DNA of 7,090 nucleotides from Candidatus Sulfotelmatobacter sp. (GCA_030044775.1 JASICF010000362.1:1-7090), one strand, 5' to 3'; counted from the stretch's first letter, positions 1-6,338 are shown. Notes: generated by a model from the sequence alone, not told the origin. A program made the numbers and translations.

Positions 1-1814
1 GTGTGCAAATGATCAGCTGGCAAAAGGCTATGGGTGCGGTCGCAATGGGCGGCGCCATTGCCTCGATGCACTATACCGGAATGTGGGCGGCAACCTTTTA
101 TCCATCGTCGGTTGCCGTTGATCTGACCAATGCCGTCACAATTTCCAACTTGGGTTTGTTTTCCATCAGCGCAGGCAGCGTGTTGGTCATAGCCGGAGCA
201 ATCGCTTTTTGCATGCTCGACAGGTTCATGACGTCGCAGAGAGGCAATCTCAACATCGCTCGGGAACGCGAACTCTATTTCCAAACTATGGCCGAGGCCA
301 TCCCGGAAATCATCTGGACCGCCAATCCCGACGGCCTCGTCGACTATTGCAACCAGAATATCCTGGCTTACAGCGGTCTTCCGCCTGCACAAATTCAGGG
401 TGAGGCGTGGCTAACGGCCATTCATCCCGATGACCGTGATCTTTGTCTGACAAAGTGGAAAGAAGCCCTGAGTGCGGCAGAAAAGTACGAGGTGCAGTAC
501 CGTCTTCGCCGGAGGGATGGAGTCTATCGCTGGTTTTTGTGCCGGGCCAACCCCATTCGCGACCACGGAACCATCGTGAAATGGTTCGGTACATGTACCG
601 ACATCGAAAGTCAGAAGCTGAACGAACAGATTCTGGAACAACAGATTCTCGAGCGCACCATGCAATTGGCCGACGCCAATGAGCGCCTGGAGAAAGAAAT
701 GGCGGAAAGAGAGCACGCACGCAAGCAACTCGATGACGAACATGAAAAATCCATGAAAGACCTGGAGCAACGGTCTGAGCGTGCAGCGATGCTGGCAAAG
801 ATGGGCGAACTGCTTCAGAGTTGCATCAGCCGCGACGAAGTGATTGCCGTTGCCTTGAGTTTTGCTCCGAAAATATTTCCCGCCAGTCGGGGATCTGTTT
901 TCCTGCTGAACGAATCCCGCGCTCTGGCGGAATTGGCTGGTTCGTGGTCGGAGTGCCAATTGCCCAGCATGGATTTTGAGACGAGCGACTGCTGGGCGTT
1001 GCGCACCGGTCACCTTCATCTCGTGTATGCCGACGACACGACTGCAAGGTGCAAGCACGCGGCCGAGCTTCAATGCTCGCATCTCTGCGTGCCGATTCTT
1101 GCCCAGGGAGAGGCGCTTGGCGTTCTGCACACGCAAGCCAAGCAAATTATCAACCGCCTGGATCCCGCTGAATTATCGTTCCGGATGACGTTCGCCGGGC
1201 AAATTGGCTTGTCGATCGCGAACATCAAACTGAGAGACGCGCTGCGAACGCAATCCATCCGCGATGCCCTCACCGGGCTTTACAACCGGCGCTACCTGGA
1301 TGAAATTCTCGAACGCGAATTTCGCCGAAGTTCCCGTTCGCAACAGCGTCTCGGAATCATTATCATCGACCTCGATCATTTCAAGAACTTTAACGATGCT
1401 TTCGGCCACGATGCCGGAGATGCGGTGTTGCGCGAGACCGGGCGGTTGTTAACGAAGTACATCCGCGCGGAAGACTTCGTATGCCGCTACGGCGGTGAGG
1501 AGTTTGTGGTAATCCTGCCGACCGCGAATCTTCAGGCGGCTCACGGGCGCGCCGAAAACCTGCGGCTCAAAATGAGGCAATTGACCATCCTTTATCAGGG
1601 AAAGCCCATGGGAATGATCACGATTTCGGCCGGAGTAGCGGTTTTTCCCGACCACGGAGTAACTCCACAAGAAGTAATCGCCGCCGCGGACGCCGCGCTC
1701 TATGAAGCTAAGCGGAATGGACGCGATCAGGTGGTAATCGCCTCGACCCAGGCAGGAGAAGAAACCGAGCTGTCAACTTCGGCTAAATCGGCTTCAGGGT
1801 TGCTGAAGTCCTAA
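1..1814 (+). CDS. MHYT-PAS-GAF-GGDEF diguanylate cyclase (5'-truncated by window edge)
   Basis: This is a membrane-bound diguanylate cyclase, which condenses two GTP into the second messenger cyclic di-GMP. Residue 1 is the codon at position 3. An MHYT motif lies at residues 22-25 with surrounding hydrophobic helices (about 6-29 and 48-72), the last part of an MHYT integral-membrane sensor. A PAS/PAC domain covers about 91-203 (HPDDR near 141, then YRWF and WFGTCTD). A charged coiled coil covers about 203-262 and a GAF domain about 264-410. The GGDEF domain covers about 415-578: DLDHF at 456-460, metal-binding D456 and D473, N464, and the active-site GGEEF at 497-501. An inhibitory I-site R488-x-x-D491 sits exactly five residues before GGEEF. 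All catalytic residues are present, so it should be active and feedback-inhibited. The complete MHYT domain normally has further helices upstream, so the true start lies outside the window and the GTG at position 3 is probably internal. The stop is TAA at 1812-1814. MHYT domains are proposed to sense gases through bound copper; that role is family knowledge, not visible here. Confidence 0.95.
   Translation, partial: VQMISWQKAMGAVAMGGAIASMHYTGMWAATFYPSSVAVDLTNAVTISNLGLFSISAGSVLVIAGAIAFCMLDRFMTSQRGNLNIARERELYFQTMAEAIPEIIWTANPDGLVDYCNQNILAYSGLPPAQIQGEAWLTAIHPDDRDLCLTKWKEALSAAEKYEVQYRLRRRDGVYRWFLCRANPIRDHGTIVKWFGTCTDIESQKLNEQILEQQILERTMQLADANERLEKEMAEREHARKQLDDEHEKSMKDLEQRSERAAMLAKMGELLQSCISRDEVIAVALSFAPKIFPASRGSVFLLNESRALAELAGSWSECQLPSMDFETSDCWALRTGHLHLVYADDTTARCKHAAELQCSHLCVPILAQGEALGVLHTQAKQIINRLDPAELSFRMTFAGQIGLSIANIKLRDALRTQSIRDALTGLYNRRYLDEILEREFRRSSRSQQRLGIIIIDLDHFKNFNDAFGHDAGDAVLRETGRLLTKYIRAEDFVCRYGGEEFVVILPTANLQAAHGRAENLRLKMRQLTILYQGKPMGMITISAGVAVFPDHGVTPQEVIAAADAALYEAKRNGRDQVVIASTQAGEETELSTSAKSASGLLKS
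1790..1810. terminator. Possible hairpin between convergent genes
   Basis: An inverted repeat has the perfect core CTTCAG (1792-1797), a 5-base loop and CTGAAG (1803-1808). A G-T pair and a G-C pair extend it to 8 bp. It covers the last codons of the cyclase gene and lies about 20 bp past the ATPase stop codon on the other strand. Downstream on the plus strand there is only a weak, interrupted T-rich stretch (TTTCTTT) some bases later. On the minus strand there is none. A bidirectional terminator is plausible from position, but the evidence is weak. Confidence 0.25.
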
Positions 1815-1830
1815 GATTTCTTTGACGCTC

Positions 1831-2583
1831 TCAAACCGTCTTTCTTCGTTCGTCTCTCTCGACCACGCCATCCTTGATGTTGATGATCCGGTGCGCGTAT
1901 TCGGCAATGTCGTGCTCGTGGGTGACCAGCACGATCGTGTTGCCTTCGCCATGCAAGCGGTCGAAAAGGGCCATGATTTCGTTTCCGGTTTGAGAGTCGA
2001 GATTGCCGGTAGGTTCATCGGCGAGAATAATCGAAGGCCGATTGATCAGCGCGCGGGCGATGGCCACGCGCTGCCGCTGCCCGCCGGAAAGTTCGTTCGG
2101 CTTGTGCATCATTCGCTGTTCCATGCCAACTGCCGCCAGTGCCTCTTTGGCGCGCTCGATGCGTTGTTCCGTTGGAATTCCGGCGTAAATCAAAGGCAAT
2201 TCCACATTGTGCAGAGCGGTGGCGCGGGCGAGCAGGTTGAACGTCTGGAAGACGAAGCCGATTTCCTTATTCCGTATGCGGGCCAGCTCGTCGTCATCGA
2301 GTTCGCTCACCAACTGCCCATTGAGCCAGTATTCGCCCTTAGTAGGCGTATCCAGGCAACCGATCAGGTTCATTAGCGTCGACTTGCCAGATCCCGAAGG
2401 GCCCATGATGGCAACATATTCGCCCCTGGCAATGCGAATGTTTACGCCGCGCAGAGCGTGTACTTGCTGCTCTGACCCCATGTCGTAGGTCTTCCACAGG
2501 TCCTCAGCCGCGATCATGCAGGACTGCGGCGGTGGAACTGCAACGGGGCTAGGCTGCATGTTAATAACTTCGGCGGTTGCCAT
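1831..2583 (-). CDS. ABC transporter ATP-binding protein, MacB/LolD type
   Basis: This is the cytoplasmic ATPase subunit of an ABC transporter in the LolD/MacB/FtsE group, which powers lipoprotein release, macrolide or peptide efflux and similar mechanotransmission pumps. Counting from the ATG at 2583 (250 aa), Walker A GPSGSGKST is at 61-69, the Q-loop Gln at 113, the signature LSGGQ at 165-169, Walker B ILADEP with Asp189 and Glu190, and the H-loop His at 222 (VTHEHD). All catalytic elements are intact. The Walker B tail PTGNLDS is typical of this group. I chose the ATG at 2583 because AGGAG (2590-2594) lies six A residues upstream. An in-frame GTG at 2607 would add eight residues that run through that ribosome binding site. 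An N-terminal tail of about 24 residues rich in Pro and Ala precedes the ATPase fold. It lies 159 bp downstream of the MacA-like gene on the same strand and is presumably co-transcribed with it. No transmembrane permease domain is fused to it, so it is LolD-like and not full-length MacB. Confidence 0.94.
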   Translation of the reverse strand: MATAEVINMQPSPVAVPPPQSCMIAAEDLWKTYDMGSEQQVHALRGVNIRIARGEYVAIMGPSGSGKSTLMNLIGCLDTPTKGEYWLNGQLVSELDDDELARIRNKEIGFVFQTFNLLARATALHNVELPLIYAGIPTEQRIERAKEALAAVGMEQRMMHKPNELSGGQRQRVAIARALINRPSIILADEPTGNLDSQTGNEIMALFDRLHGEGNTIVLVTHEHDIAEYAHRIINIKDGVVERDERRKTV

Positions 2584-2589
2584 TTTTTT

Positions 2590-2594
2590 CTCCT
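2590..2594 (-). promoter_or_regulatory. Shine-Dalgarno site that sets the ATPase start
   Basis: The minus strand reads AGGAG followed by six A residues and ATG. This is a near-ideal ribosome binding site for the ATG at 2583. It falls inside the coding frame of the longer GTG-initiated alternative (2607), which argues for the shorter protein. Confidence 0.75.
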
Positions 2595-2742
2595 GCTCCG
2601 GCGCCACTGGGTTCTCCGGGATTAATTTCGACTTCGAGGGGCTCCGCTTATGGTTCGAGTTCCTTCAGTCCAAATCTCGCTGTTCCTGGCTCTTGTTTAA
2701 ACCCAGAGTAACTTGTCCTTGGACGGATGAAGCCCGCAAAGG

Positions 2743-4128
2743 TTATGTTTCGTCTTCCTTTTTCGGTATGGAGTTATCGATCTTCACTCCGCTTCCAGAA
2801 CGAATGGTGCGCAAAATCTTGTAACTGCCGGTGATGATTTCTTCCCCATCTTTTAACCCGTCGATCACTTCAATGTCGCTGGTTCCCGCGATGCCCGTCG
2901 TCACCGGAACGAACACCGCCTTCTTATTGCGGATTACGAAAACTCCCTGCACTTCCTGTTCTTTCTCCTTGGATGCAAGTTCCTTATGCGGAGCGGCGGC
3001 ATGCACCGATCCGGGGGTTGCTTTTTCCTCTTCCAGTTGCGCTTTGGTCCGCACGGTTACCGACTGAATGGGGATCGAGAGCGCACTTTTCTTTGACGCG
3101 GTCGTGATCTTTGCTGTCGCGGAAAGTCCGGGCCGCGAATCCATCGGAGGATCGCTCAACGTGACCATCACCTTGAAGTCCTTGGCCTCTTCGCTGGCCG
3201 TCGTCTGTTGCGATGTAGCAACCCCGGTAGAGCGCACGATGGCGTCGTCTCCGATCTCAGAGATTGTCCCGTGAAAAGTTTTGCCTGGAATCGCGTCGAT
3301 GCTTATTTCCGCGGATTGCCCGAGGCGCACGTTCACAATGTCAGTCTCGTCCACCATAACTTCCGCCTCGATGACCGACATATCGGCGAGAGTCATCAGG
3401 GTGCTGCCCGGCGAGTTCTGAATCCCGATCACCACCGTTTCTCCTTCGCGCACGGGCAGATTGGTAATCACCCCGTCGAATGGCGCGGCGTACGTGGTCT
3501 TCTTCAGCACATCGGCAAAACGCGTCAGCGTAGCTCGGCTCTGTGCGATGTGCTGATCGGCCGATTCCTTTTGTGCCTTGGCCTGGTTCACCCGCGCCTG
3601 CGCCTGATACAGCCCGGCGTCGGCTGTTGCCCACGCGTCCTTGCGGCTGTCGAAATCCGATTTCGAGATCAGGCCGCCGTTATACAGATTTTGGGCGCGG
3701 GCCCAATCGAGCTTGTTGCGATCATAATCGGCCTGGGCGCGCAGCAGGTCGGCCTGCGCCGTCTTCATGGCTGCTTCGGCAGCCAGTGCATCGGTTTCGG
3801 CTGCTTGCAGGGAAGCCTGGTTGGCATTTACGTCAGCCGAGGATTGCACATTTTCCAGTTGCGCCAGCAATTGCCCCTTCCTTACGCGGTCGCCTTCCTT
3901 GACGAAAATATGCGTGATTTTGCCAAATGCATTGGCCCCGATATTGACGTAGGTTTTCGGCCTTATTTCTCCCGAAGCGCTGACCACCGCGGTCAGATCC
4001 TCCCGCGCCACCTTTCCAGTCTGCACCGTAGCCACATTCTTGGCGCTCTGGTGAACCGTAATGCCAATAATCACGCCCAGCAAAACCACTGCGCCGGCGC
4101 CAATCGCAATTTTTTTCCAGAGCTTCAT
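2743..4128 (-). CDS. MacA/HlyD-family periplasmic adaptor subunit of an efflux pump
   Basis: This 461-aa periplasmic adaptor (membrane fusion protein) would link an inner-membrane ABC permease to an outer-membrane channel. Residues 1-4 are short and basic and residues 5-26 form one hydrophobic segment, giving an inner-membrane anchor with the rest periplasmic. The first half of the lipoyl domain is at about 55-91 (VKEGDRVRKGQLLAQLE), and a long alpha-helical hairpin rich in Ala, Gln and Asp is at about 95-208. The second lipoyl half follows at about 212-234 (YAAPFDGVITNLPVREGE). Next come a beta-barrel domain at about 252-345 (VDETDIVNVRLGQ) and a membrane-proximal domain to the end (GLKDGEEIITG near 424). 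A charged, low-complexity insertion at about 362-395 interrupts the membrane-proximal domain. Length and order fit MacA. The start is the ATG at 4128, which keeps the anchor intact, with a modest GGGA upstream. The ATPase gene follows on the same strand, but no permease does. The substrate cannot be read from the sequence. Confidence 0.93.
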   Translation of the reverse strand: MKLWKKIAIGAGAVVLLGVIIGITVHQSAKNVATVQTGKVAREDLTAVVSASGEIRPKTYVNIGANAFGKITHIFVKEGDRVRKGQLLAQLENVQSSADVNANQASLQAAETDALAAEAAMKTAQADLLRAQADYDRNKLDWARAQNLYNGGLISKSDFDSRKDAWATADAGLYQAQARVNQAKAQKESADQHIAQSRATLTRFADVLKKTTYAAPFDGVITNLPVREGETVVIGIQNSPGSTLMTLADMSVIEAEVMVDETDIVNVRLGQSAEISIDAIPGKTFHGTISEIGDDAIVRSTGVATSQQTTASEEAKDFKVMVTLSDPPMDSRPGLSATAKITTASKKSALSIPIQSVTVRTKAQLEEEKATPGSVHAAAPHKELASKEKEQEVQGVFVIRNKKAVFVPVTTGIAGTSDIEVIDGLKDGEEIITGSYKILRTIRSGSGVKIDNSIPKKEDET

Positions 4129-4166
4129 CGTTTCCCGTCACGCGTGCAGAATCGGGCTTTCGGAAC

Positions 4167-4184
4167 CGACGCGCGAACGCGTCG
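4167..4184 (-). promoter_or_regulatory. UUCG-loop hairpin in the leader of the adaptor mRNA
   Basis: This is a perfect 7-bp inverted repeat, CGACGCG / CGCGTCG, around four bases. Transcribed leftward it gives a stem capped by a UUCG tetraloop, about 40 nt upstream of the adaptor ATG. If the leftward promoter at 4332-4340 is used, this hairpin lies in a 5' leader of about 200 nt. It could stabilise the mRNA or modulate expression. No U-tract follows it, so it does not look like an intrinsic terminator. Confidence 0.4.
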
Positions 4185-4331
4185 TGCGGGCTCCGTTGCG
4201 GCAGACCCGGGCGTGGCCGACGGGCACATTCCAGGGATACGATCCCGGGGTCAGAAAAGTTCCAACCGGAAAATGCTTCGCCGGATACCAGAAACGCCAA
4301 CGGGAACAGCGCAGGCAACCCAAAACAGAGA

Positions 4332-4340
4332 ATTATAGCA
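4332..4340 (-). promoter_or_regulatory. Candidate extended -10 promoter for the adaptor-ATPase unit
   Basis: On the minus strand the sequence reads TGC followed by a consensus TATAAT, a perfect extended -10 element (TGnTATAAT). The -35 is poor: TTGAAT lies only 13 bases upstream, and the hexamer at 17-bp spacing is CGGCTT. Extended -10 promoters can tolerate a weak -35. Transcription would start near 4325 and give a leader of about 200 nt before the ATG at 4128. Confidence 0.5.
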
Positions 4341-4404
4341 ATCGCAGACAATTCAAGCCGGTGGATAACCCGTTGATCTGCGGCAGCCAAAAAAAATATC
4401 GGCG

Positions 4405-4424
4405 CTGGGCGGGCAACTGGGCGG
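4405..4424. repeat. Short tandem direct repeat in the divergent promoter region
   Basis: The octamer CTGGGCGG occurs at 4405-4412 and again at 4417-4424, a 12-bp period close to one helical turn. It sits between the two divergent promoter candidates, so it could be a transcription-factor site, but an 8-bp match in GC-rich DNA may be chance. Confidence 0.3.
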
Positions 4425-4439
4425 AAATGTCGGCGCGTC

Positions 4440-4456
4440 CAAGCCATAGGGGCTTG
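4440..4456. promoter_or_regulatory. Inverted repeat, possible operator
   Basis: CAAGCC, a 5-base spacer and GGCTTG form a perfect 17-bp dyad about 30 bp upstream of the rightward -35 candidate. Its position suits an activator or repressor site for the GWxTD gene. No gene ends just upstream of it on either strand, so a terminator role is unlikely. Confidence 0.35.
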
Positions 4457-4486
4457 CTTAATCCGTTCTCTTAATATGACTTAACC

Positions 4487-4515
4487 TTGCGTTCGTCTGA
4501 CCGAAGGCCTAAAAT
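4487..4515 (+). promoter_or_regulatory. Candidate sigma70-like promoter of the GWxTD gene
   Basis: TTGCGT (4487-4492) and TAAAAT (4510-4515) are separated by exactly 17 bp. The -10 matches consensus at five of six bases and the -35 at three of six. The predicted transcription start near 4522 leaves a short leader of about 28 nt containing the ribosome binding site for the ATG at 4550. The -35 box overlaps a TTG that could otherwise be taken as an upstream start codon, which supports the ATG start. Confidence 0.5.
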
Positions 4516-4536
4516 ACACCAGCGAAGTCTGTTCTC

Positions 4537-4541
4537 GGGAG
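4537..4541 (+). promoter_or_regulatory. Shine-Dalgarno site that sets the GWxTD gene start
   Basis: GGGAG lies eight bases upstream of the ATG at 4550. That ATG begins a clean signal peptide, while the upstream TTG at 4487 would add 21 Arg/Ser/Pro-rich residues in front of it. Confidence 0.65.
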
Positions 4542-4549
4542 TCCCTCTC

Positions 4550-6310
4550 ATGTTCCGGGTTGGTTCACGGTTTTCCTTATTTCTGGCGGTGTTGAGCGCG
4601 GCGGCAGTTTTGCCGAGCACGACCGTCGCTCAAAGTGACAAACCCGCCGAGGCGGGCAATTCCCAGCCCGGCTCCGCGGCAACCGGTCCCAACCAGCAAT
4701 TGCAACCTTCGGATCAGACCGATCCACTGAAGCGCCCGCCTACCGAAAAACTGAAAAAGCAACAAAAACGCAACCTCAATGTCGAATTAAGCAAGACTTA
4801 CAAGAAATGGCTGAATGAGGACGTGGTCTGGATCATCACCGATCAAGAGAGGGCCGCATTCAAACAGCTCACCAACGATGAAGAACGGGATAACTTCATT
4901 GAAGCTTTCTGGCAGCGCCGCGACCCCACTCCGGACACGGAGGAAAACGAATACAAGGAAGAGCATTACCGCCGCATTGCCTACGCCAACGAGCATTTCG
5001 CCGCCGGCATTCCGGGATGGAAGACCGACCGCGGCCGCATCTATATCATGTACGGCCCTGCGGATGAGATCGACTCCCACCCTTCGGGCGGAACGTATGA
5101 GCGGACCATGGAAGAAGGCGGCGGCGAGACCTCAACTTTTCCTTTTGAAGACTGGCGGTATCGCTACATCGAAGGTATCGGTCAGGAAGTCATCATCGAG
5201 TTCGTCGATACCTGCATGTGCGGCGAATACCACATGACGATTGACCGTTCCGAGAAGGACGCGCTGAAATACACGCCGAATGCGGGACTGACTCTCTACG
5301 AGCAAATGGGCATGGCGAATAAAGCTCAGCGTTTCACAGGTGGCGGGCTTGAACAGCTAGGCTCCGGTCCGGACAGTGCCGCTGAAGCCAGTAAAGAGTT
5401 CGACCGCCTGGAGCAGTATGCGAAGCTGCAGGCGCCGCCGCCGGTAAAGTTCAAGGATCTGGAAGAAATCGTAAACACAAAGATCGTTACCAACCTCATG
5501 CCGTTCGATGTGCGCACTGACTTTGTGAAAGTCACCGACGATACTGTGTTAGTGCCCGTTACCATTCAGATGAAGTATCGCGACATTACGTTCGCGAACA
5601 AGGAGGGAGTGCAACGAGGGACGGTGAACATCTTTGGCCGTGTGAGCACGCTGACGGGCAAAGTGGTGCAGACCTTCGAAGATACCGCGCAGGTGGACGT
5701 CCCAGCGGAGTTGCTGCCCAAGACCGCCGACAATTCCTCGGTTTACTGGAAGGCCTTGCCCTTGCGGCCGGGACGCTACAAGGTGGAAGTCGCGGTGAAA
5801 GACGTCAACGGTGACCGCAAGGGGCTATGGAGCCGCGGCATTATCGTTCCGGAATATTCCGACGATAAGTTGTCGACTTCCACGTTGATCGTTGCGGACT
5901 TGGTCGAGCCTGTGCCCACCAAAGACGTGAGTACGGGAAATTTTGTGATCGGCCTGAACAAGGTGCGGCCGCGGGTCGCGCCCGCCAACGGTAAACCAGC
6001 GGTCTTTAAGCGCACGCGGGATCCGAAAGTGAATTTCTGGATGCAGGTTTACAATCTTGGCGTGGACGATAAGACGCACAAACCTTCGGCCACCTTCGAG
6101 TACGACATTGTGAACGTGGCTACCAATAAGCCCGTCGTCCAGAAGACCGAATCCACTGATACGATGGGCAACGTGGGCGAGCAGGTGACGCTGCAGAAAT
6201 CGATTGCCTCAGCCTATCTGCAGCCGGGCGTGTACAAGATCGAGATCAAAGTGAACGACAAAATCTCCAAACAGACCGTTGATCCTTCCGCGACTTTCGA
6301 GGTGGAGTAG
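4550..6310 (+). CDS. Secreted GWxTD domain-containing protein
   Basis: This 586-aa exported protein belongs to the GWxTD-domain family, whose biochemical role is not established as far as I know. Residues 1-28 form a signal peptide (basic start, hydrophobic core about 9-21, likely cleavage after TVAQ or VA). There is no lipobox Cys, so the product is probably periplasmic or surface-located and not a lipoprotein. A Gln/Pro/Ser-rich linker covers about 29-75. The conserved domain covers about 80-250: KWLNEDVVWII at 86, FWQRRDPTP at 120-128, EEHYRRIAYANEHF at 137-150, GWKTD at 156-160 and RGRIYIMYGPADEI at 161-174. The only cysteines are C222 and C224 in CMCGEYH. Two related beta-rich segments follow (about 328-430 and 490-586), each ending in a PGxYKxExxV pattern. 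The start is the ATG at 4550, based on the Shine-Dalgarno site and signal peptide. The stop is TAG at 6308-6310. The next gene starts 28 bp later on the same strand and is probably in the same operon. Confidence 0.92.
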   Translation: MFRVGSRFSLFLAVLSAAAVLPSTTVAQSDKPAEAGNSQPGSAATGPNQQLQPSDQTDPLKRPPTEKLKKQQKRNLNVELSKTYKKWLNEDVVWIITDQERAAFKQLTNDEERDNFIEAFWQRRDPTPDTEENEYKEEHYRRIAYANEHFAAGIPGWKTDRGRIYIMYGPADEIDSHPSGGTYERTMEEGGGETSTFPFEDWRYRYIEGIGQEVIIEFVDTCMCGEYHMTIDRSEKDALKYTPNAGLTLYEQMGMANKAQRFTGGGLEQLGSGPDSAAEASKEFDRLEQYAKLQAPPPVKFKDLEEIVNTKIVTNLMPFDVRTDFVKVTDDTVLVPVTIQMKYRDITFANKEGVQRGTVNIFGRVSTLTGKVVQTFEDTAQVDVPAELLPKTADNSSVYWKALPLRPGRYKVEVAVKDVNGDRKGLWSRGIIVPEYSDDKLSTSTLIVADLVEPVPTKDVSTGNFVIGLNKVRPRVAPANGKPAVFKRTRDPKVNFWMQVYNLGVDDKTHKPSATFEYDIVNVATNKPVVQKTESTDTMGNVGEQVTLQKSIASAYLQPGVYKIEIKVNDKISKQTVDPSATFEVE

Positions 6311-6338
6311 CGGACTGTTTGATTCCCCGGGGGTTGAA

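Larger units (their letters stand above)
4129..4549. other. Divergent intergenic control region (421 bp)
   Basis: This is the region between the divergently transcribed adaptor and GWxTD genes. I see no convincing gene in it. It holds a leftward extended -10 promoter candidate (4332-4340), a rightward sigma70-like promoter candidate (4487-4515), a run of eight A (4389-4396), the direct repeat CTGGGCGG twice at 12-bp spacing (4405-4412 and 4417-4424), an inverted repeat (4440-4456) and a GC-rich hairpin in the adaptor leader (4167-4184). Short in-frame stretches exist on both strands, but their translations have the Arg/Pro/Cys/Trp-rich look of noncoding DNA. Confidence 0.7.

Noticed and set aside
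411..1145. A 244-codon open frame on the minus strand inside the cyclase gene
   Set aside because: It is antisense to well-conserved PAS, coiled-coil and GAF coding sequence. The composition is non-native and no family is recognisable.
1822..2376. A 184-codon open frame on the plus strand, antisense to the ATPase
   Set aside because: It overlaps the Walker B and signature-coding region of a clear ABC ATPase and has no domain-like features or ribosome binding site.
2608..2742. Separate promoter or permease remnant in the gap between adaptor and ATPase
   Set aside because: On the minus strand only poor hexamers are visible (TTGGAC with no matching -10), and no translated stretch resembles transmembrane helices.
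4138..4323. A TTG-started 61-codon frame in the adaptor leader, as a possible upstream peptide
   Set aside because: The start codon is nearly at the predicted transcript start, there is no ribosome binding site, and the Trp/Cys/Arg/Pro-rich translation looks noncoding.
3208..4338. A 376-codon open frame on the plus strand, antisense to the adaptor gene
   Set aside because: It lies over a strongly supported MacA-type gene in the opposite direction. Its translation is rich in Arg, His, Gly and Cys with no recognisable motif, as expected of an antisense shadow in GC-biased DNA.
4487..4549. N-terminal extension of the GWxTD protein from a TTG at 4487
   Set aside because: The extension would put an Arg-rich stretch before a good signal peptide. 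It overlaps the promoter candidate, while the ATG at 4550 has a proper Shine-Dalgarno site.
6320..6336. CCCCGGGGG palindrome between the GWxTD and barrel genes as a terminator
   Set aside because: The arms are only four bases with no loop and no T-tract. The G-run is better explained as the ribosome binding site of the next gene.
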